Positions 59,694 to 64,000 of a stretch of 64,000 nt of DNA are shown piece after piece. Position 1 is the stretch's first letter; every line of letters begins with the position of its first letter. The stretch is from Burkholderiales bacterium UBA4657 (GTDB taxonomy: Bacteria > Pseudomonadota > Gammaproteobacteria > Burkholderiales > Burkholderiaceae_E): positions 124,001 through 188,000 of the forward strand of contig DHLX01000018.1 of the NCBI GenBank assembly GCA_002405475.1, read 5' to 3'. The translations under genes and the position numbers were made by a program. Under the pieces are notes generated by a model, which did no database searches, was not told the origin of the DNA, and was given only the letters and a program-made list of their open reading frames with translations.

Positions 59694-60758
59694 ATGGCGA
59701 TTGCTATTCAAGAAGTTTCAAAAAAATTTGGCCACTTTACCGCCCTCGATCAGGTTAAGCTGGAGATAGAACAGGGCGAACTGGTGGCTCTGCTCGGACC
59801 ATCGGGCTGTGGCAAAACCACGTTACTGCGAATTATTGCCGGGCTGGAAGTGGCCGATAGCGGCAGTATTCTGTTTTCTGGCGAAGACGCGACGGCACTG
59901 GATGCCGCCGAGCGCGGTGTCGGCTTCGTTTTTCAGCACTATGCCCTGTTTCGCCATATGACAGTATTCGAGAACGTGGCGTTTGGCTTGCGCGTCAAAC
60001 CGCGCAACGAACGTCCAAGTGAAGCCGACATTAAGAAAAAAGTGAGCGAGCTACTTAAGCTGGTGCAACTCGACTGGCTAGGCGACCGTTATCCGGCGCA
60101 GTTATCGGGCGGGCAACGTCAGCGTATTGCGCTGGCACGTGCGCTGGCGGTGGAACCCAAGGTCTTATTGCTGGACGAACCTTTTGGCGCGCTGGATGCC
60201 AAGGTGCGCAAAGAGCTGCGGCGCTGGCTGCGTCGTTTGCACGATGAATTGCATGTGACCAGCATTTTTGTCACGCATGACCAGGAAGAGGCGTTGGAAG
60301 TGGCAGACCGTGTGGTCTTGATGAACCATGGAAAAATTGAACAGGTGGGAACACCGGAACAGGTCTGGGCGCATCCGGCCAGCCCGTTTGTTTATGGCTT
60401 TTTGGGCGATGTTAATTTGTTTCATGGCCGCGCGCATGCTGGTGAAGTCCATGTGGAAGGCTTAAAGATAGCCGCACCTGAACATGCCAGTATTACTGAC
60501 ACACAAGCCCTGGCTTTTGTGCGTCCCTACGACCTGGAAGTATTGCCGTATCAATCAGGCGCTGAAGGTCTGGCAGCGAAGTTGACGCGCGCGCTGGTGG
60601 TGGGGCCGATTGCACGCCTGGAGCTGGAAAGCCAGACCGAAGGCCAACATTTAGAGGCACAACTGCCAGCAGAAGAATACCGCGCTTTAAATTTGAGCGA
60701 AGGTGATGCGGTACTGGTACGACCCAAGCAGGCGCGGGTATTTGTCGCCGAGCGCTAA
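59694..60758 (+). CDS. cysA: Sulfate ABC transporter ATP-binding protein
   Basis: ABC ATPase of 354 residues. Walker A GPSGCGKTT, signature LSGGQRQRIALARAL and Walker B LLLDEPFGALD are present, followed by a C-terminal TOBE-like regulatory domain (about 245-354). It completes the sulfate transporter with CysT and CysW. Confidence 0.96.
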   Translation: MAIAIQEVSKKFGHFTALDQVKLEIEQGELVALLGPSGCGKTTLLRIIAGLEVADSGSILFSGEDATALDAAERGVGFVFQHYALFRHMTVFENVAFGLRVKPRNERPSEADIKKKVSELLKLVQLDWLGDRYPAQLSGGQRQRIALARALAVEPKVLLLDEPFGALDAKVRKELRRWLRRLHDELHVTSIFVTHDQEEALEVADRVVLMNHGKIEQVGTPEQVWAHPASPFVYGFLGDVNLFHGRAHAGEVHVEGLKIAAPEHASITDTQALAFVRPYDLEVLPYQSGAEGLAAKLTRALVVGPIARLELESQTEGQHLEAQLPAEEYRALNLSEGDAVLVRPKQARVFVAER

Positions 60759-60858
60759 CACGTTTTCCGCATAAGCAAGTACGAAACTATTCGTTCACAT
60801 CATTACAGACTCTATTTATGCTCCCTCTATTGTTATTACTATGAATGATGGAGTCTGA

Positions 60859-61866
60859 ATGATGAAAAAGTGGTGGAATATTTTAGCGGGTGTGGTTTTG
60901 TCAGTACTGGCTTTGCAAGCATGGGCGCAAACAGTACTGACCAATGTGTCTTACGATCCGACGCGTGAGTTATACAAGGAAATTAACGAAGCCTTTACCA
61001 AGCAGTGGCAAGCTAAAAATAAAGAGGCCCTGCGTTTTCAACAGTCACATGGCGGTTCGGCCAAGCAGGCACGGACGGTTATTGACGGGCTGGAAGCCGA
61101 TGTGGTGACACTGGCCCTGGCCTATGACATTGACGAGATTGCGCAGCAGGGTTTGATTGCGCGTGACTGGCAAAAACGCTTGCCGCAAAACAGCGCACCT
61201 TATACCTCGACTATTGTACTTTTGGTGCGTAAAGGTAACCCTAAGGGCATTAAAGACTGGGGCGACCTCGCCAAGCCAGGCATTAGCGTGATTACCCCGA
61301 ACCCTAAAACATCTGGTGGGGCGCGCTGGAATTATCTGGCAGCTTGGGGCTGGGCTTTGCGTCAACCCGGCGGTAACGAGCAAAAAGCGCGTGAATTTGT
61401 GACGGCGCTGTATAAAAATGTACCGGTACTGGATACCGGCGCGCGCGGTTCGCTGATTACTTTTGCGCAACGCGGCGTCGGTGATGTCTTTATTTCCTGG
61501 GAAAACGAAGCTTTACTGGCGGTAAAAGAATTGGGGCCCGACAAGTTTGACATTATTGTTCCACCGACCACCATACTGGCCGAGCCGCCGATCGCCGTAG
61601 TCGATAAAGTGGTTGATAAGCGTGGTACGCGCAAGCAGGCTCAAGCCTATCTGGAGTTCCTGTATACCGAGGAGGCACAGGACATTATCGCGCAAAATTA
61701 TTATCGCCCGCGCAATGCAAAAATTGCTGCTAAATACGCAGCGCAATACCCGCAAACCCGGTTGTTCACGATAGATGAAGTGTTTGGCGGCTGGGCTAAG
61801 GCGCAGGCTTTGCACTTTAATGATGGCGGTATCTTTGACCAGATTTATCGTCCCGGTGCCAAGTGA
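60859..61866 (+). CDS. Sulfate-binding periplasmic protein, second copy
   Basis: Paralog of the protein at 56912 (shared NVSYDPTRELY, QQSHGGSAKQAR, DEVFGGWAKAQ segments), 335 residues with a signal peptide ending near AWAQT. It lies after cysA with a 100-bp gap that probably holds its own promoter, and cysB follows 6 bp later. The two copies may differ in sulfate, thiosulfate or molybdate preference; the sequence does not say which. Confidence 0.9.
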   Translation: MMKKWWNILAGVVLSVLALQAWAQTVLTNVSYDPTRELYKEINEAFTKQWQAKNKEALRFQQSHGGSAKQARTVIDGLEADVVTLALAYDIDEIAQQGLIARDWQKRLPQNSAPYTSTIVLLVRKGNPKGIKDWGDLAKPGISVITPNPKTSGGARWNYLAAWGWALRQPGGNEQKAREFVTALYKNVPVLDTGARGSLITFAQRGVGDVFISWENEALLAVKELGPDKFDIIVPPTTILAEPPIAVVDKVVDKRGTRKQAQAYLEFLYTEEAQDIIAQNYYRPRNAKIAAKYAAQYPQTRLFTIDEVFGGWAKAQALHFNDGGIFDQIYRPGAK

Positions 61867-61872
61867 GCCAGT

Positions 61873-62796
61873 ATGAATTTCCAGCAGTTGCGTTCGGTGC
61901 GCGAGGCCATACGGCGCGAATTTAATCTGACTGAAGTGGCGAACCGGCTGTACACCTCGCAGCCGGGCGTCAGCCGACAAATCAGGGAGCTGGAACAGGA
62001 ACTTGGCGTTACGATTTTTGAGCGCTCAGGCAAACGACTGACCGGCCTGACTGAACCTGGTCGTGAAATTGCCGTGATTATCGAGCGTCTGTTGCAGGAC
62101 CAGGACAATCTCAAGCAGGCCGCTGATGAATACAAGGGCAAGGAGTTGGGTCGGCTGACGGTGGCGACCACGCATTCACAAGCGCGCTATGCGCTGCCAA
62201 GGGTGGTGAGTGCCTTTCGTCAGCGCTTCCCGAATGTTCATTTGCACCTGAAACAAGGCTCACCCGAGCACATTGTCCAGTGGGTACAGGCGGGTATGGC
62301 CGATATTGGCATTGCTACCGAGAGTTTAAGCAGGGTCGATACCTTAGTGGCATTTGAAGGTTATGAATGGAATCATGTGCTGGTGGTTCCACCGGGGCAT
62401 GAGCTGCTCAAAAGCCGAGAGGTCACTCTGAAAGAATTGGCACAATACCCGCTGATTACTTACGAGGCTGGCTTTACCGGCCGACCGCATATTGATGAGG
62501 CATTTGCCAGTCAGGGACTTGAGCCGGAAATTGTGCTGACCGCCATGGATGCCGATGTCATCAAGACTTATGTTGCCTCCGGTCTGGGTGTCGGCATAAT
62601 TGCTTCGATTGCCTATAACGACAAACAGGACAAGCAGCTCAAGGCGCTTCAGGCGGACCACTTGTTTGCGGTCAACATGACGCGCGTGGCAGTGCGCAAA
62701 GGTGCCTATTTGCGCGGCTATGCCTATGAATTTATCGAGTGTTTTGCCCCGCACCTGAAAAGAAAAAATGTGGAAAAAGCGGTCATGGCGTTATAG
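61873..62796 (+). CDS. cysB: LysR-family regulator CysB
   Basis: Transcription factor for sulfur assimilation, 307 residues. The CysB-type N-terminus MNFQQLRSVREAIRREFNLT with its winged helix, and the TTHSQARYALP segment that binds sulfate or N-acetylserine, are diagnostic of CysB/Cbl. Placement directly after the second sulfate-binding gene supports control of this cluster. Confidence 0.93.
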   Translation: MNFQQLRSVREAIRREFNLTEVANRLYTSQPGVSRQIRELEQELGVTIFERSGKRLTGLTEPGREIAVIIERLLQDQDNLKQAADEYKGKELGRLTVATTHSQARYALPRVVSAFRQRFPNVHLHLKQGSPEHIVQWVQAGMADIGIATESLSRVDTLVAFEGYEWNHVLVVPPGHELLKSREVTLKELAQYPLITYEAGFTGRPHIDEAFASQGLEPEIVLTAMDADVIKTYVASGLGVGIIASIAYNDKQDKQLKALQADHLFAVNMTRVAVRKGAYLRGYAYEFIECFAPHLKRKNVEKAVMAL

Positions 62797-62812
62797 ACAG
62801 AATTTTGTTTCG

Positions 62813-63670
62813 CTAAACATGCCAGTTGAGCCAGCCGGTTTCAAAAGTCAGCAGTACAATCAGGCCGAACACAATCCGATACCAGGCAAAGACCGTGAAG
62901 TCATGGGTGGCGACGTAGCGTATCAGCCAGCGTATGCAGACCAGCGCACTGACAAAGGCAAACACCGCGCCGACCAGAAAAACCGGAATATCGGCAACGG
63001 CCAGCAAGTCGCGTTGCTTGTACAAGGAATAGGCGCCAGCACCAATCAGTGTCGGTATGGCAAGATAAAAGCTGAATTCGGTTGCTGCCTTGCGTGACAG
63101 GCCAAACAACATGCCGCCGATGATGGTGGCACCGGATCGGCTGGTACCGGGAATCAGTGCTGCGCACTGTACCAGCCCGACCTTGAGTGCATCGCGCCAG
63201 CTCATGTCGTCTACTGTTTCGACCCGCGCCTTGCGCTGACCCTGCAGATCAAGGCTGCCATAGGCACGTTTGTGTCGCGCTTCGACCCATAAAATAATAA
63301 TACCTCCAAGCACGAATGCAATCGCTACCGGCACCGGGTGAAACAGGTGTTCTTTGATCATTTTTCCGAATAGCAGACCAAAAATGACGGCAGGCACAAA
63401 GGCAATGCTGACATTGAGCGCAAAGCGCTGGGCGGCAGCCTCATGGCCAAGCCCTCGTAATGTCTGATTCAGCCGGCTACGGTACTCCCACATGACTGCA
63501 AACATGGCGCCGGTTTGTATGGCGATGTCAAAGGTCTTGGCGATATCACCGGTAAAGTTGAGCAGCGAACCGGCCAGGATTAAATGACCGGTCGAGGAAA
63601 TTGGCAGAAATTCGGTCAGTCCTTCGACAATGCCGAGCAGTGCGGCTTTTAACAGCAATAGCAAATCCAT
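62813..63670 (-). CDS. uppP: Undecaprenyl-diphosphatase
   Basis: Membrane phosphatase (BacA) that recycles the cell-wall carrier lipid and gives bacitracin tolerance. The N-terminal GIVEGLTEFLPISSTGHL segment and the internal PGTSRSGATI motif are the catalytic signatures. 285 residues, about eight hydrophobic helices. Convergent with cysB and 3 bp after metW on the minus strand. Confidence 0.96.
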   Translation of the reverse strand: MDLLLLLKAALLGIVEGLTEFLPISSTGHLILAGSLLNFTGDIAKTFDIAIQTGAMFAVMWEYRSRLNQTLRGLGHEAAAQRFALNVSIAFVPAVIFGLLFGKMIKEHLFHPVPVAIAFVLGGIIILWVEARHKRAYGSLDLQGQRKARVETVDDMSWRDALKVGLVQCAALIPGTSRSGATIIGGMLFGLSRKAATEFSFYLAIPTLIGAGAYSLYKQRDLLAVADIPVFLVGAVFAFVSALVCIRWLIRYVATHDFTVFAWYRIVFGLIVLLTFETGWLNWHV

Positions 63671-63673
63671 GAA

Positions 63674-64000
63674 TCAGGCTTTTCTTAAACGGAATACACC
63701 CAGGGTACCAAACCAGTTGGGCAGAAAGTGAATGGCGCGCCCCTGGTCGAAGGCCAGACGATCGAGTATCTGCAAGCCGACCTTGGCTGCCAGCACTTCA
63801 AAGTCGTACAGCGTGGCGAAGCGTACATTCGGGGTGTCGTACCACTCGTAGGGCAGGCTTTCACTGACCGGCATGCGCCCCTGTAACAAGGCCCAGCGAT
63901 GATGCCAGTGACCGAAATTGGGAAAGCTGACAATAATTTCACGTCCGACCCGCGCCATTTCCCGCAAGGTGGTTTCAACATGACGGATGGCGGGCAGGGT
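63674..64000 (-). CDS. metW: Methionine biosynthesis protein MetW (partial, N-terminal part missing)
   Basis: Last ~108 residues of MetW, a methyltransferase-like protein that works with MetX in homoserine acylation. The segments REIIVSFPNFGHW, MPVSESLPYEWYDTPNVR and a C-terminal Phe-rich end identify it. The frame runs off the right edge, so the SAM-binding N-terminus is not in the window. metX is expected just beyond. Confidence 0.92.
   Translation of the reverse strand, partial: TLPAIRHVETTLREMARVGREIIVSFPNFGHWHHRWALLQGRMPVSESLPYEWYDTPNVRFATLYDFEVLAAKVGLQILDRLAFDQGRAIHFLPNWFGTLGVFRLRKA

Overview
The window looks like the replication-origin region of a betaproteobacterial chromosome, most likely order Burkholderiales (inference). 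It carries dnaA-dnaN-gyrB, the rpmH-rnpA-yidD-yidC-mnmE block, mnmG-rsmG-parA-parB with two perfect parS sites, and the F1Fo ATP synthase operon, together with a GTP-type PEP carboxykinase and MetW. I could not fix the genus. The probable oriC lies between dnaA and dnaN (about 30.25-30.47 kb), and genes on either side mostly point away from it up to about 44 kb. I saw no rRNA, tRNA, CRISPR array, IS element or prophage.

Layout: 1-3.7 kb, atp operon (minus; atpA is cut by the window edge). 3.8-9.9 kb, ilvA, parB, parA, a LysE exporter, rsmG and mnmG, tightly packed. 9.9-10.2 kb, a gene-free segment with two parS sites. 10.2-16.1 kb, a tail-anchored protein of unknown role, a TauE permease, an aldehyde dehydrogenase, a dehalogenase-like hydrolase and pckG. 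16.3-21 kb, a TRAP transporter and gluconokinase with a divergent LacI-family GntR and two identical operators. 21-24.6 kb, a LysR regulator, an Asp/Glu racemase and two divergent paralogous amino-acid binding proteins with no permease. 24.6-34.1 kb, the conserved origin genes. 34.1-38.2 kb, a secreted nuclease/phosphatase-fold protein, a phosphopantetheinyl transferase, GTP cyclohydrolase I, a BLUF blue-light sensor and a membrane protein. 38.2-40.1 kb, a MarR regulator divergent from a GlcD-type FAD oxidase across a perfect operator.

The most unusual part is 40.1-48.8 kb. A plus-strand operon (EptA-like phosphoethanolamine transferase, PAP2 phosphatase, PmrA/PmrB-like two-component pair) converges on a minus-strand operon (thermostable-hemolysin/GNAT-like protein, acyl-adenylate ligase, UndA-like diiron enzyme, SDR, TPR lipoprotein-like protein). 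Each operon begins just after a perfect CTTAAG-N5-CTTAAG direct repeat, which is the form of the PmrA box, and each box overlaps the stop codon of the gene outside the module. This suggests one envelope-stress regulon in which an undescribed lipid-modifying pathway is co-controlled with lipid A modification.

From 48.8 to 53.3 kb there is a complete phosphite-oxidation locus (ptxABCD with divergent ptxE and a nested palindromic operator). From 53.3 to 55.5 kb there is a periplasmic rhodanese, a YeeE/TsuA-type permease and an unlisted 54-residue membrane protein. From 56.9 to 62.8 kb there is a sulfate uptake locus (two sulfate-binding proteins, CysT, CysW, CysA, CysB), followed by uppP and the start-truncated metW. 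Taken together, the right half is rich in uptake of oxidised or reduced P and S sources and in envelope remodelling.
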